From NCBI GenBank assembly GCA_026874595.1, contig CM049318.1:46606456-46670455 (forward strand): 64,000 nucleotides of DNA. The letters are read 5' to 3'. Below, in pieces: positions 9,081 to 18,729 of the stretch (the stretch's first letter is position 1; the number at the start of each line of letters is the position of its first letter). The translations under genes were made by a program, and so were the position numbers. The notes beneath the pieces are model-generated. The model was not told the DNA's origin and did no database searches. It worked only from the letters and a program-made list of their open reading frames with translations. This DNA is from Sipunculus nudus (Eukaryota; Annelida; Sipuncula; Golfingiida; Sipunculidae).

Positions 9081-9866
9081 TCATTTACTTTTTTTTTGTA
9101 ATTTTTCAAACTTTTTTTCCTGCGCTGGAAATTTACCTGCGGCATCTGATTTTTCTAATGTTTCTGCCATTTTATTGTATCCTTCTGCCATTTGTGAAAA
9201 ATTTTCACGGGATTCTGCAGGGACAGTGTATTGGTTTCCACCAATAGGAACCACTCCTTGGGATAACATAGCACCAGTTCCATTTGCTGCAGAATTCATT
9301 TGCTCATTAGCACCTTGTTTATTTTGATGATCATTCAAATTCATTTTTCCTTGTGTCATCAAATATGTTGATCCGGCAAATACAGCAGCTCCTGCTAATC
9401 TTTGCACCCATTTTTTATATTTTTCTTCTTTTTTTTCTTTTCTTCTTCTTTTTTCATTTTCTCATCGTCTTCTTTTTTCTTTTTTTCTTCTTCTTCTTTT
9501 TTCTTTTTTTCTGCTTCGTCTTTTTTCTTTTTTTTTCTTCATCTTTTTTTCTTTTTTTGTCATTTTTCTTGTTTTCTTCATCGTCTTTTCTCTTTTTTTT
9601 CGTCTAACTTCTCTTCTTTTTTCTTTGTTCGTCTTTTTTCGCTTTTTTTCTTCTTTTCTTCTCTTTTTTGTTGTTTTTTTCTTTGCTTCTTCTCGTTTGT
9701 TCTTAATTTCTTCCATTTGTTGTTTTTTTTTCTGGATGTCTTCCTGTTTTGATGGTTTTTTAGTCTTTTTAGGTTGTTTTTGTTGTGTTCTCGGCCGTTT
9801 TCCTTTAGGAGGTTGAGGACGGGCGCGGGTCGATCTGACTCCTCTTTTACTTTTAACAGAAGCCAT
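9081..9866 (-). pseudogene. Lysine-rich repeat protein over a polypurine tract
   Basis: ATG 9866 opens a protein with a Pro/Lys N-terminus (RARPQPPKGKRPRTQQKQPK) followed by more than 100 residues made almost only of Lys, Arg and Glu. In the same frame, after a TGA at 9462-9464, the sequence continues to 9081 with a short hydrophobic segment (LAGAAVFAGSTYLM) and an Asn/Gln-rich tail. The low-complexity part lies in a nearly pure polypurine tract on the coding strand, so frame changes would turn KE-rich into KR-rich sequence and the original frame is uncertain. Possibly a DNA-condensing core protein with a membrane-proximal tail; function not established. Confidence 0.4.
9410..9770. repeat. 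Polypyrimidine/polypurine tract
   Basis: About 360 bases in which the plus strand is almost entirely T and C, mostly short runs of T broken by single or double C. It underlies the Lys/Arg/Glu-rich part of the gene above. Confidence 0.85.
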
Positions 9867-9901
9867 AGTTTTTTGCCGTTTCGGTTTAGGATGTTGTGGT
9901 A

Positions 9902-10444
9902 TTATTGGGCTTTTCTTTTTAATGGAGGACGTCTCATTTGGGAAAATGGAGGACCCCGTTGTATCGGAGGTTTTCTAGGAACAATCCTACTGGGCGCCGA
10001 CCGTGCCTGAGGACGAACTAGAAGTCTTCTCCTCGGGGGACCGCTACCAGGCGGACGATTGGGCGGCGGTGGTCCCCGGACAGGCAGCGGTCTGCCCCGG
10101 ACAGGCGGCGCCCGGGATGGCGGACCCGCTCGGGGCGGAACACCTGGTGGGCGCGGCTGGGCTGGTGGACGTACAGGTCCCGGCGGACGGGCGTGCGCTG
10201 GTCCACCGCCCCGGGCGGGTGGTTGTCCACCGGTGGCACGGGGTGGCGGGCGGGCGGGATGAATACGATTCGGTTTAAAATTAGGTCTTCTTAATTTAGC
10301 GGCTTGCGTTAAACCGCTGCTCGGACCCGCTCTTTGAAATACACGTTTCCCCGCTGCTCCACTTATTCCAACTTTTGAAAATCCTGAAACAGATCTTCCT
10401 ACCGATGAAATACCTCGTGGTTTTAACACGCTAAAACGTGCCAT
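9902..10444 (-). CDS. Proline/arginine-rich hypothetical core protein
   Basis: Intact 180-codon ORF from ATG 10444, with TATAAAAG 31 bases upstream. The first 55 residues are a mixed basic region (VGRSVSGFSKVGISGAAGKR); the rest is dominated by Pro, Arg and Gly, ending in MRRPPLKRKAQ. The GC content of 10,000-10,260 is far above its surroundings, driven by Pro/Arg/Gly codons. The composition resembles protamine-like or adenovirus core proteins, so DNA packaging is a reasonable guess, but no homology is claimed. The plus-strand ORFs over the same bases are antisense shadows. Confidence 0.55.
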   Translation of the reverse strand: MARFSVLKPRGISSVGRSVSGFSKVGISGAAGKRVFQRAGPSSGLTQAAKLRRPNFKPNRIHPARPPPRATGGQPPARGGGPAHARPPGPVRPPAQPRPPGVPPRAGPPSRAPPVRGRPLPVRGPPPPNRPPGSGPPRRRLLVRPQARSAPSRIVPRKPPIQRGPPFSQMRRPPLKRKAQ

Positions 10445-10474
10445 TTTTCTGTATGATCCCGGTTAAATAACTTT

Positions 10475-10482
10475 CTTTTATA
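10475..10482 (-). promoter_or_regulatory. TATA box
   Basis: TATAAAAG on the minus strand, 31 bases upstream of ATG 10444; it overlaps the stop codon region of the preceding gene (ending at 10478). Confidence 0.5.
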
Positions 10483-11902
10483 CTCCTACCGTCCTTCCAT
10501 TCCCCGTGTCAACCGGTTTATTTGTTTCTGATTTTCCTACCGAATACCAAGCCCTCATTTTTTCACGGTATTCTATTCGAGCCCGTTTCTTTTCAGGACT
10601 GTCTTCCACTTTACTGTTAACCTGCAGTTTTTTTCTTATTAAATCTAACGCGCGCACACGTTCTTTATTCTCGTGATACGCCGAAAAAATTTTCTTTAAT
10701 GTCGTCCAATCCCAAGTGGACGGGATTCTCTTTTTCTGTTCGTGTGTTATTAGAATCTCTTTTTTTTTTTTAATTTCTTTCTTTATTTTTTCTTGTTCTT
10801 TTTTCCAATATCCTACATCTTGCCCTTTCCCGTAATCTTTTTCGGGAGCTGGATGACGCCAAATCCCTGGTTGTGGAAACCCATGCACGAAATACTCTTC
10901 TGTTTCAAACTGCCATAATTCTTTCAACCAACGGTTTACCCTCTTATACAGTTTCGCCCAAGGTCGGCGAGCGGGATTATGGTCGTCTTCGCGAGTATCG
11001 AAATAAGAATATGTACGAAAAAAATGAGTCACTTGAATTAAACATTCTTTCGCTAAATCCAGTTCTGTTTCATTTAACCATAATTGTCGTTTCATCGTTT
11101 CCATTTTTTTCCAAGAAGGGTATAATTCAGGAATTTCTGGTAACGGATTCATCGGATCCCACGTGGGTGCACCGATAAACGGTCGGGCTAATCCCATAAT
11201 TTCTCCCAACACGGCTTTATCCGCCACTCCGATATTATCCCGTTCATAAAATAATTTTGAAACTAAATCATATTTTCTTACTTTTAAATATTTACTGCGA
11301 TATTTTCGGACTTGGTCTTCGTTAAATAATTTGTACCACGGGGAATACGACGTATCTAAATCCACGGTTTCGTCCGTTAAAATGTATTCTAATAGCCAAT
11401 GAATCTTCATAGGTATTTTTCCCGGCATATCCGGTAAATTTTCTACTTCCTGCCCGCGTTCTCTTAAAATGTTATAATACATTTTTAACCCGTGATAATC
11501 TAATTGTGTGTTTCGTTTAATTTGTTCAGAAATACCATACTCCGCATGTAATAAATACCAAGTCCAATTTTGATACGGTTGTAGTTGTTTATACGCTTTA
11601 TACGTCCGCGACTCTGGGCGGGTTTTATGAAAAGCTGGCATGGATAACAGTTTTGCGTCCATATGAAAACTTTCACGGATTTCTAATAATTCTTGAAAAT
11701 GAGGAGGATGGTAAAAATGGGGTATGGGTAATTCAATTAAGGTCCCGTACTGATCAAACGATACACCCCAAAACGGGTCTCCTTCCATTTCGTTTTCAAA
11801 CCCAGGGGCGTTAGGACCGTTGATTTTCCACCATACCGGACGCCACAATTGAAACATTTCATTTTGTATGGCTAATCGCACTTTATTAATCACTTTCATC
11901 AT
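10478..11902 (-). CDS. Large hypothetical protein rich in Trp and Tyr
   Basis: Open for about 474 codons from ATG 11902 without lesions, the longest ORF in the element. It has many aromatic residues (FQLWRPVWWKING near residue 17, NWTWYLLHAEYG near 113) and a Lys/Glu-rich coiled region (EQEKIKKEIKKKKEI, about residue 385). The same frame is open for 34 further codons above the ATG, to a stop near 12020, without another ATG. This suggests it was once continuous with the upstream 337-residue ORF and that a frameshift near 12,000 separated them. No family recognised. It shows no TATA box of its own, which also fits a shared transcript. Confidence 0.6.
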   Translation of the reverse strand: MMKVINKVRLAIQNEMFQLWRPVWWKINGPNAPGFENEMEGDPFWGVSFDQYGTLIELPIPHFYHPPHFQELLEIRESFHMDAKLLSMPAFHKTRPESRTYKAYKQLQPYQNWTWYLLHAEYGISEQIKRNTQLDYHGLKMYYNILRERGQEVENLPDMPGKIPMKIHWLLEYILTDETVDLDTSYSPWYKLFNEDQVRKYRSKYLKVRKYDLVSKLFYERDNIGVADKAVLGEIMGLARPFIGAPTWDPMNPLPEIPELYPSWKKMETMKRQLWLNETELDLAKECLIQVTHFFRTYSYFDTREDDHNPARRPWAKLYKRVNRWLKELWQFETEEYFVHGFPQPGIWRHPAPEKDYGKGQDVGYWKKEQEKIKKEIKKKKEILITHEQKKRIPSTWDWTTLKKIFSAYHENKERVRALDLIRKKLQVNSKVEDSPEKKRARIEYREKMRAWYSVGKSETNKPVDTGNGRTVGV

Positions 11903-11996
11903 CACCGGTTTTTTCTTATAATATCTGGTGTGAATATTATAATATTGAGGTAAATATATATTGATAAACGGTTCTTCTATCCAAATCCCATCGTCT

Positions 11997-13010
11997 TTAT
12001 GAGCCCACCCATTTTGTTATTTTAGTACGGTTAGTCGGTGAACTCAAGCCAGGCACAGGACGGATTCCAAAATCTTCTAAATTTTTATTTCCACTGAACG
12101 GAGAATTTCCTAACATTTCTTTTTCTGTTAATTCATTCATAAATTCTTCCCGATATTTTTTACCTTTTTCCATGTCAATAAAAAATTGATGGTACCATTC
12201 CGATTTCCCTATATCTAGGTATTTTCTAGAGGTCGGGTCTCTCGTTAAACACGGGACACGTTTGCCTTCGGTGATATACCCTTTAGCATTTAATTCTTCA
12301 ATGGGTAACGGGATATCCACGCGCATATAAGTTTTTCCGTTGATACGTTTATGGTAGGCCCAGTAATGTTTCCCGTTTGAATTGTAACTGTCATTATATG
12401 TTTGGTACCGTGGATCTTTATTTCCCCATTTTTCGGTTAATGATGGGACGTACCTAGCTTCTAAAGGTTGATTGATTAATGCTGAAAACCATAAATGCCA
12501 AGGAAAATGAAGGTAGACCAACATTAAAGTATTGACGACAATCCATCGGTCAACAATTTTAGACTCATTAAACCAATCAATCACTTTCTGAGATGTATCC
12601 GCATCTAAAATAATCGGTCTCCCCGCATCATTGCTGGTCTGCATACGGCCTTCCAATTGTGATTTTCGCACTTTCACTAAACGGATTTTAAATGTTTTAT
12701 CTTTTTGTTTGACAAAAGCTAACCTCGTTTTTAAATATCCTTTTTTATTTGTTTTCTGTTTCACATAAATGTCGTGTAAACTGAAAACGTAAGAATCCGG
12801 AGGGGGCCAAAACACACAGTAGTTGCCTTCGATTTGTAACCATCCTTTTTTCTGACTGGCATCTGATGATGGCATACCAGCCCTTTTCCATTGGATGTAT
12901 CTAAATAATTCTTCCACACCCCATTCGATGGCTTGCACGGCCAACTCAATTAAAAGTTCTATAACCGCTACCACCGTCATCCCGGCAATATGTACCGCAA
13001 ACGGAATCAT
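11997..13010 (-). CDS. Hypothetical protein with hydrophobic N-terminus
   Basis: Intact 337-codon ORF. The ATG at 13010 overlaps the ATPase stop as ATGA. Residues 5-36 are strongly hydrophobic (VAVIELLIELAVQAIEWG), which fits a membrane anchor or amphipathic helix. The rest is rich in Tyr, Trp and Lys with no recognised domain. The similar aromatic-rich composition of the following ORF, and its open extension toward this one, suggest the two are halves of one roughly 840-residue protein. Immediate coupling to the packaging ATPase hints at a virion assembly role; that is inference. Confidence 0.55.
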   Translation of the reverse strand: MIPFAVHIAGMTVVAVIELLIELAVQAIEWGVEELFRYIQWKRAGMPSSDASQKKGWLQIEGNYCVFWPPPDSYVFSLHDIYVKQKTNKKGYLKTRLAFVKQKDKTFKIRLVKVRKSQLEGRMQTSNDAGRPIILDADTSQKVIDWFNESKIVDRWIVVNTLMLVYLHFPWHLWFSALINQPLEARYVPSLTEKWGNKDPRYQTYNDSYNSNGKHYWAYHKRINGKTYMRVDIPLPIEELNAKGYITEGKRVPCLTRDPTSRKYLDIGKSEWYHQFFIDMEKGKKYREEFMNELTEKEMLGNSPFSGNKNLEDFGIRPVPGLSSPTNRTKITKWVGS

Positions 13011-13626
13011 TCTGGTTGATAATAAATATGTTCTTCGTCAGAGAATATTTTCGTTCTTAACCGGTATTCGTCCGGGCACCTCTGCGTAAAATCTAACAAC
13101 AAATACCCGTGCGGTTCTTTTGTAGCATCTTCATAAATGTGACGTAATTCTTTTGCTTTGGTGGGGTAAACTTGACGGGCTAACGATTCAAATTGTAAAT
13201 GGTCCCGTGGATTTTTCATTAACACCATGTAATGCGAATTTAACGAAATGTCCCCTTGTTCTTTTTTCTGATGAAATAAATTTTGAGCGATAAAGATAAT
13301 AGATATGTTTCTGTGATGGCTTCCTTTTTCAAATATTTTTGCTGTTTCCACACCGCTTTTTCGCATTAAATCGTCGATGACTAAAAACGTCCCGGCTTTT
13401 ATATTTCTCGGAGGTAACCCTTCTTGAAAAAATATTTTATCTTTTAACATTTGTTTTAACTCGGTATAAATGGCTTGAGGTTCGGCATAACATCACAACA
13501 CTCGTTCAGGTACCGGATCAATCATTTCAGTCATATGTTTGATCAACTTGCACACCCACACTGTTTTCCGGACGAGGTTGGTCCGGCGATCAACATGGTA
13601 AACGGATGATGGAATTTGTACCACAT
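13007..13626 (-). pseudogene. FtsK/HerA-type genome packaging ATPase (broken)
   Basis: P-loop ATPase that would pump DNA into capsids (the A32/HerA-FtsK type of Polintons and related viruses). ATG 13626 is followed by a Walker A loop (LIAGPTSSGK, about residues 12-21), then a frame shift near 13555 and a TGA near 13494 at a position where I expect a Trp in Polinton ATPases. The frame is then open to 13007 with Walker B (FLVIDDL, about 13370-13390), a GSHHRNISIIFIAQNLFHQK sensor/arginine-finger region and the typical C-terminus (GYLLLDFTQRCPDEYRLRT). A TATA box lies 32 bases above the ATG. The family assignment is strong; at least two lesions disable it. Confidence 0.88.
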
Positions 13627-13657
13627 CTTTTGAAAAAAAAAACAATGATCACACAGA

Positions 13658-13665
13658 TATTTATA
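13658..13665 (-). promoter_or_regulatory. TATA box of the packaging ATPase
   Basis: TATAAATA on the minus strand, 32 bases upstream of ATG 13626, in the 49-base gap behind the DNA polymerase gene. Confidence 0.5.
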
Positions 13666-13674
13666 CACACAAAC

Positions 13675-13680
13675 TTTATT
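13675..13680 (-). terminator. Polyadenylation signal overlapping the polymerase stop codon
   Basis: AATAAA on the minus strand that contains the TAA stop codon (13676-13678) of the DNA polymerase gene. It would end the polymerase transcript just as the ATPase promoter begins. Confidence 0.45.
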
Positions 13681-16600
13681 TTGAAAAACCATAAGGAAAT
13701 GTAGTGTACATATCAAGGCCATCGCCTTCACGCCAAAACCGGCGTTTGTCATATACAGCTGTATACATTTTATCCAATTGCATGGATTTCACATTGCCTT
13801 GCTTATCCCGTAACACATGGAATTCAATAGGGACATTCATTGGGGTCTGTCTCTCACCCTTCAATAAAGCATCAACCATATTCTTCAAATCATAAAAATC
13901 CACCTTCCCTTCAATTTGAAACCCTCGGGCTTTCTTACACGCCATTTTCTTCCCGTTTCTGTCTACCCCCAAATACCCATAATTCTTGGGTTCCCCACTC
14001 ACAAATTCTACAATCTTCCCACCATCCAACTCATCTGTTAAATCCCCCATCAACGGCCCCTCGGTAACGGTAGGTCGTTGGGCCCTGAATAAAATATCAC
14101 GGAATCAGTGTCAAAATACAATAGCCTTTCCTGCAAAAAATCTAAAATTTTGTACAGTTCCATTCGACCGTAACAGGTCGTGAAAGCAGCTATCACCACA
14201 TTGTTGGTACGGCCCAAATCGTAGTCGTCTTCGGTTTTCTTCCATTCTACTTGCACAACGTGTTCGCCCAGATTCACAATGTCCAATACATCTGCTGTCG
14301 GATCATCTGATATGTTGATCAATTCGTCGTAATCGGTCACTTGCACTTTTTTTTACTTGCCCGTCTTTCTGACCAAACAAGGTTTCTGACCCACAAGGTG
14401 TTCAAGGCTTGTTTGGCAACAAACCGTAATGCTGGGTAATGGGCGACTTTATCAGGATCAATGGTAATGCCTTGTTTCTCTTTCAACAATTTCACATACT
14501 CTGTACGTTCCATCGGGTCGTCTGTAGGCCAACCTGAAGCCTGGGTTTTTCTCCTCATACCATTTCTCGATGTATGGGCCGAAAATGAATTCCCAATTTT
14601 CCCATTCCCACATTTCATACCCCTCTATTAAATCATATCCTTTCTCCAAAGCTGTTTTGACTTCGGGAATGCACCAAGACCCTACCAAAACACGCTCGCT
14701 TTCTTTATGCTGGCATTTTTCCCTTTGGTTACACGTTTCCGCACATTTCGCGCATAGGGGAAACATCAATTTATTGCACGCACGGTACGGCAATACCGGA
14801 TTGAACAAATTCTTGGGAGGTAGAAATTTACCACAAAAAAATCCAACCTGGGGATTGGTTCAATCTTTCTAATGTGGGATTCATTACCACTTTCGGTTCA
14901 CCCACAGGGTACTTTTTTTTTTTTTTTTTTTTTTGTACAAACGGGTACAAGGATGTCACGTCATAATAATCGATCCTTTCATCCGCGTTAGTGATTTTCT
15001 TGTACAAACACGTTGCATTGGTCCTCCCTCCGAAAAAAGGGTCTCGCGGTTGTAAATGTTTTTTTACCTCGATGGACTTCCGGGGGACGTACGTGTGTTC
15101 CCAAATGGATACCACTGAATAACCGGTCATACGCAATTTCGATTCTTTTTTCATTTGGTGAGCGTGCGCTTGGTAATTGACCCAGTTGGAATTCGGCACC
15201 GTACCTTCAGGATCCGTGCATACAGGGCATCCGTGCCAAATACACCCGTTAAATTCATACACGGTGAAGGTTTCAGGGCAGTACCCATCCACGGTTACGT
15301 ATTTCCCGTCACATAATTGAATCTGACATTCTTTCGCGTTCCAATTGTCTTGCCCGCGGTGAATTTTGTACGGCGTGTTCACTTGTAATTCATCTAACCA
15401 TTGGTTCGCTTTCTCGGATACATGAGTGCGTGAAATCAAAGGCGGGATCATGGCGATTTGATTGGCTTTAAATAATTTAACCGGTAATCATACATGCAAG
15501 CCGCAGGAAGAGTGGAAGTGTGCAAGAATATATCAAACCCCGTTTTCAAATGGTACGTTTCCCGAAATTTCAAACACCCTTGTTTTAATAAATCTACATC
15601 GCTGTTACAATACTCAAACAATTCTTGCTGGTGGTTCCAAATATAACCTGATTTGACTTTGTCTTCATACCACTGATCGAATTCCGCGTTCCCGTTTTGT
15701 TTGAAAAATCTTTTCTCAGGCATTGGGCCTTCATAATCATCATTTTCCATGGTATTGAACATGTACGGAAAATACCCTTTCTTCAATTCAGTTAAACCAA
15801 ACGCTTTAGGGGATTTCGCTAATGCGATGGGGATCAAATTCAACGAATCTTTAAAGTCTACCCATTTCGCTCTCATAGTGATGACCCGTAACCCGTGGGC
15901 AATGATGTAATCGGCCGCCCATCCTTTTGAAATCAGATACTGTTGCAGGAAACCGCCGTCGTACCCACCGAAGTTATGAGCAAAACATATAGCTAAACCG
16001 CACATATGAGCTAAACCGCACATTTTACACACGCCTACACACTGGTGCATTTTTTCCCCATGTATTTAAAACACACTATACAAAAATCACTTGTTTTGGA
16101 TAAATGATTTTTTATTTTTAAAATTCCCCATGCATGCCCATCATTAGCCAAAAATCAAAATTGTAGGTTTCTCTGACGACCAGTTTGCTGACCGAAACAA
16201 AACTTGATCCCCTTCATCATGAAAAACCAAGATGTTCTTGTCAGGAAACAAATCACTGATCCGTTTCATTTCACTGATGCTCACTCGAGAACGGGTGATT
16301 TTATGGTCTTTCTTAATTATTTTAACTTCTTTGTCCAATTCTTTCAACAGGACTTTCGATAAAGACCGAGTGCGCCAAAGGCGTGAAAATCTATTTTGAT
16401 TGTTCCAATCCATTAATATAAAAGCGGCAATAAAACAATCTTCCCGTTGGTATGCACGAGATATTTTCCCAGGATCCAAATAAGTACGTGGGTTCTTTTG
16501 CCAGACTTGTTTGCAGGGCCCTCCGACTGATTCAGGTATTTCTACCGTCTTCAATTCCATTTCAAAGTCTGGGGTAAGGCGAAAATGTTCATTGCTGTTT

Positions 16601-16909
16601 AAAGTTTTCTCTACTTGCGTCATGATGTATTCTAATGTTAAATCTTCTTTGCGCAACCATTTTGTATTGAATACTTTGTTTTGTAGACCTGGTGAAATCA
16701 TGTTAACTTGAGCGAAACATTCTTCGGTTAAAGTTTTTTTCCATTCGTCCAACAGCGGTTCAAATATACTGTACAACGCTTCATAAGTTTTCTTCTTTTT
16801 CAGCTTTTCCAAGTCAGGCTGTACTTTGAACCACCACTCCTTTTTTCTTGAATCTTTTGAAGTAGGCCTGGGTTTTTTCCATTAACGTGTAAGGTCGTGA
16901 CGTTGCCAT
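13676..16909 (-). pseudogene. Protein-primed family B DNA polymerase (PolB), fragmented
   Basis: Polinton-type replicative DNA polymerase, about 1,075 codons in all. From ATG 16909 the segments are: an N-terminal region (16144-16909, one shift near 16840); a short degraded cysteine-rich stretch near 16020-16100; ExoII HNFGGYDG (15955-15978) and ExoIII YCNSDVDLL (about 15600) in ORF 15448-16050; polymerase motif A DVTSLYP (about 14942-14962) in 14828-15451; an 18-20 base T-run at about 14911-14934 (A-run on the coding strand); motif B region KQALNTLW (about 14400) in 14337-14618; motif C YFDTDS (about 14105-14120) in 14050-14346; and the C-terminal domain (IVEFVSGEPKNYGYL) in 13676-14053. All catalytic motifs are recognisable, but at least six frame changes disrupt it. 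It faces the plus-strand gene at 17.1 kb across a shared promoter region. Confidence 0.9.
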
Positions 16910-16950
16910 GGCTGACGCTGAATGACTTGCAAAGACCCCACGTGACCTCC

Positions 16951-16958
16951 TATAAATA
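16951..16958 (-). promoter_or_regulatory. TATA-like box of the polymerase
   Basis: TATTTATA on the minus strand, 42 bases upstream of ATG 16909. The intergenic stretch 16,910-17,098 also holds the plus-strand TATA box, making this a compact divergent promoter. Confidence 0.45.
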
Positions 16959-17039
16959 GAAGTTATTTTGTTGAAAGCATTTCTGGTGGGTATTATTTTT
17001 TTCAAAGCATTTCCGGTAGACATCTATAATTTATTTAAT

Positions 17040-17064
17040 ACTTCCGGTTTCGAAACTATAAAAG
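17040..17064 (+). promoter_or_regulatory. ACTTCCGG octamer and TATA box of the rightward gene
   Basis: ACTTCCGG (17040-17047) is followed ten bases later by TATAAAAG (17057-17064). The first ATG is at 17099, 35 bases after the TATA box. ACTTCCGG is the complement of the ETS/GABP consensus CCGGAAGT and recurs in the repeats at 19 kb. Confidence 0.5.
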
Positions 17065-17098
17065 TCGGGGGGCTTTTTAAGTCTGGCATACGCCTCCC

Positions 17099-18712
17099 AT
17101 GCCTAGGGAGAACGCAGAAAATTCCAGCTGCTCGATTTTGTACGAGAGAACAAGCACAACTACAAACTTGAATCTGCCGACTCGCTGTGGTTCCAGAGAT
17201 TAGGCAAATTGTACAAGTATCGTTCAAAACTTGACTCCTACGATTACTCCGACCCACCACGAGTAATCACACGGTCATCATCCGCTTGGTTTGAAGACGA
17301 AATACCCCAAGTGCTTGTTGACAGTATGGAGAAAGAAAAACTAACACGTGAAGAATGGCAAAAATTACAAGATCAAGAAGATGCCGCCAGGTGGATGGAA
17401 GAAGGGCAAATGAAACCGAGCCCTCTTGGTCATATATTTGAAAACAAGAAACCAGCCTAGGACAACCCGCCTTGCTGTGAAACCCATCCGTCTGCTAACG
17501 ATGTTCCAAGTGCCACCCCCGGACCAGAGACTGGTAACGTGCAAGAACCGGTAAAAGAACCGGAGCCGATGGTCGTTGAAGGACCACCACCCTCCGCCAA
17601 GGAAACTGAAACACCACCACAACCCAAGAAATCTCTACCCGATTTCGAATTGTGGCAAGGGTATGCTGATTACGAGAAACACACTGATACAATGACAACC
17701 GTGGTCGACGCGCTGAAAAAAGAACAAATCGAGCTGTCAATGCCATGCTGAAATGCGGTGTACCGAAATCGCGTATTCTTAGTACGGTCTACCTGGTGAA
17801 AACCAATCCCCTGGAAAAAGAGGCTACTGATTTCTTAGAATTCTGTCACAAAGAAAAATGGACTCTGGAAGAAATGAATGGGGCCTCCAAGATCTTGCGC
17901 CATTTGAACCGCTGTGATGAAACTTCCGTACACAAAGAATGCACCCCGCCTAAAGATATGTTCTGGAGAGAACGTCTAGAAATTGCCGCATTCCTGGATG
18001 AAGGTAAAAATTTTATCCTCGTCATGCAACGTGAAGCGCTGGTTGATTTGAAAATGGGTGAGAAAACAACCTCGCATCAAACCAAAGCGCGATACTTCCT
18101 GGCTGAAAATTGGTCAAAACAACACGCCCCGGGTCAACTGAAAAACGCGTGGAGCGCGTTCACAGTCCCGTCATGCATTTTCCGATTCCTACTGAGTAAC
18201 CGCGCCATCGAATTGATCACCTATGCTATCAAATTCAATTTCCTGGAATCAAAGACCCTGCCTGATTCCTGGAATGGTATCTACAATCAAAGTGCGGCCA
18301 TGCGGTATCTCTTCGGCAATGACTGTATCACCGCTGATGTGACTCCCATCTTCCAGATCTTACAGCCCAATGTGGAATGTTTCACCTGGAATCTGAATAC
18401 TACACACGGTGTAGTCCTGTTCAATCATGATGTGTTCTCCGGCCGACACTGCGCGCCCGTTCAAGTACAAGAAGTAGCCTTCCCGCGCCCAGGTTCTTAG
18501 CCATGCTGGTTAATATCATGGACGACGATGCTGTGCCCGCTAAGATCTTACACGTGCTGATGCCTTCACGCGTTAAAACTGGAAGCCCTCATCTCGACAT
18601 CAAAAACCGTCACATGATCCTGTGTTCCTGCAGTTCGCGAATGAGCATCGAACAATCAAAGTTCGCAGAAGAAAAAAGGGATGACAGTGAATTCCAAACT
18701 ATTCTTAAATGA
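17099..18712 (+). pseudogene. Unknown rightward (early-type) gene of the element, broken
   Basis: ATG 17099 leads within a few codons into a different frame, which is open from about 17105 to 17751 apart from one TAG at 17458. That part is charged (REEWQKLQDQEDAARWMEEG) and then proline-rich (PEPMVVEGPPPSAKETETPP). The frame changes at 17745-17751 into a 251-codon ORF (to 18500) with compact, globular-looking sequence (FWRERLEIAAFLDEGKNFIL, ENWSKQHAPGQLKNAWSAF). A short basic tail in the third frame runs to 18712. Combined length is about 530 codons. No family recognised. Opposite orientation to the structural genes and its own ETS/TATA promoter suggest early expression; that is inference. 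AATAAA follows at 18892-18897 in AT-rich sequence. Confidence 0.55.
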
Positions 18713-18729
18713 CTGAACAAACAAGATGA

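Noticed and set aside
9353-9816. Plus-strand Phe/Leu/Ser-rich ORFs
   Set aside because: They are the antisense reading of the polypurine tract and have no independent support.
10003-10278. Several long ORFs on both strands in the GC-rich patch
   Set aside because: Only the minus-strand frame from ATG 10444 has a TATA box and fits its neighbours; the others arise from GC-rich codons.
909-13500. Possible UGA-as-tryptophan recoding in the element
   Set aside because: In-frame breaks also include TAA and TAG and many frameshifts, so decay explains the stops better than a variant code.
14050-16050. Introns as the explanation for PolB frame changes
   Set aside because: Neighbouring segments abut or overlap by a few bases with no room for introns, so frameshifts are the simpler reading.
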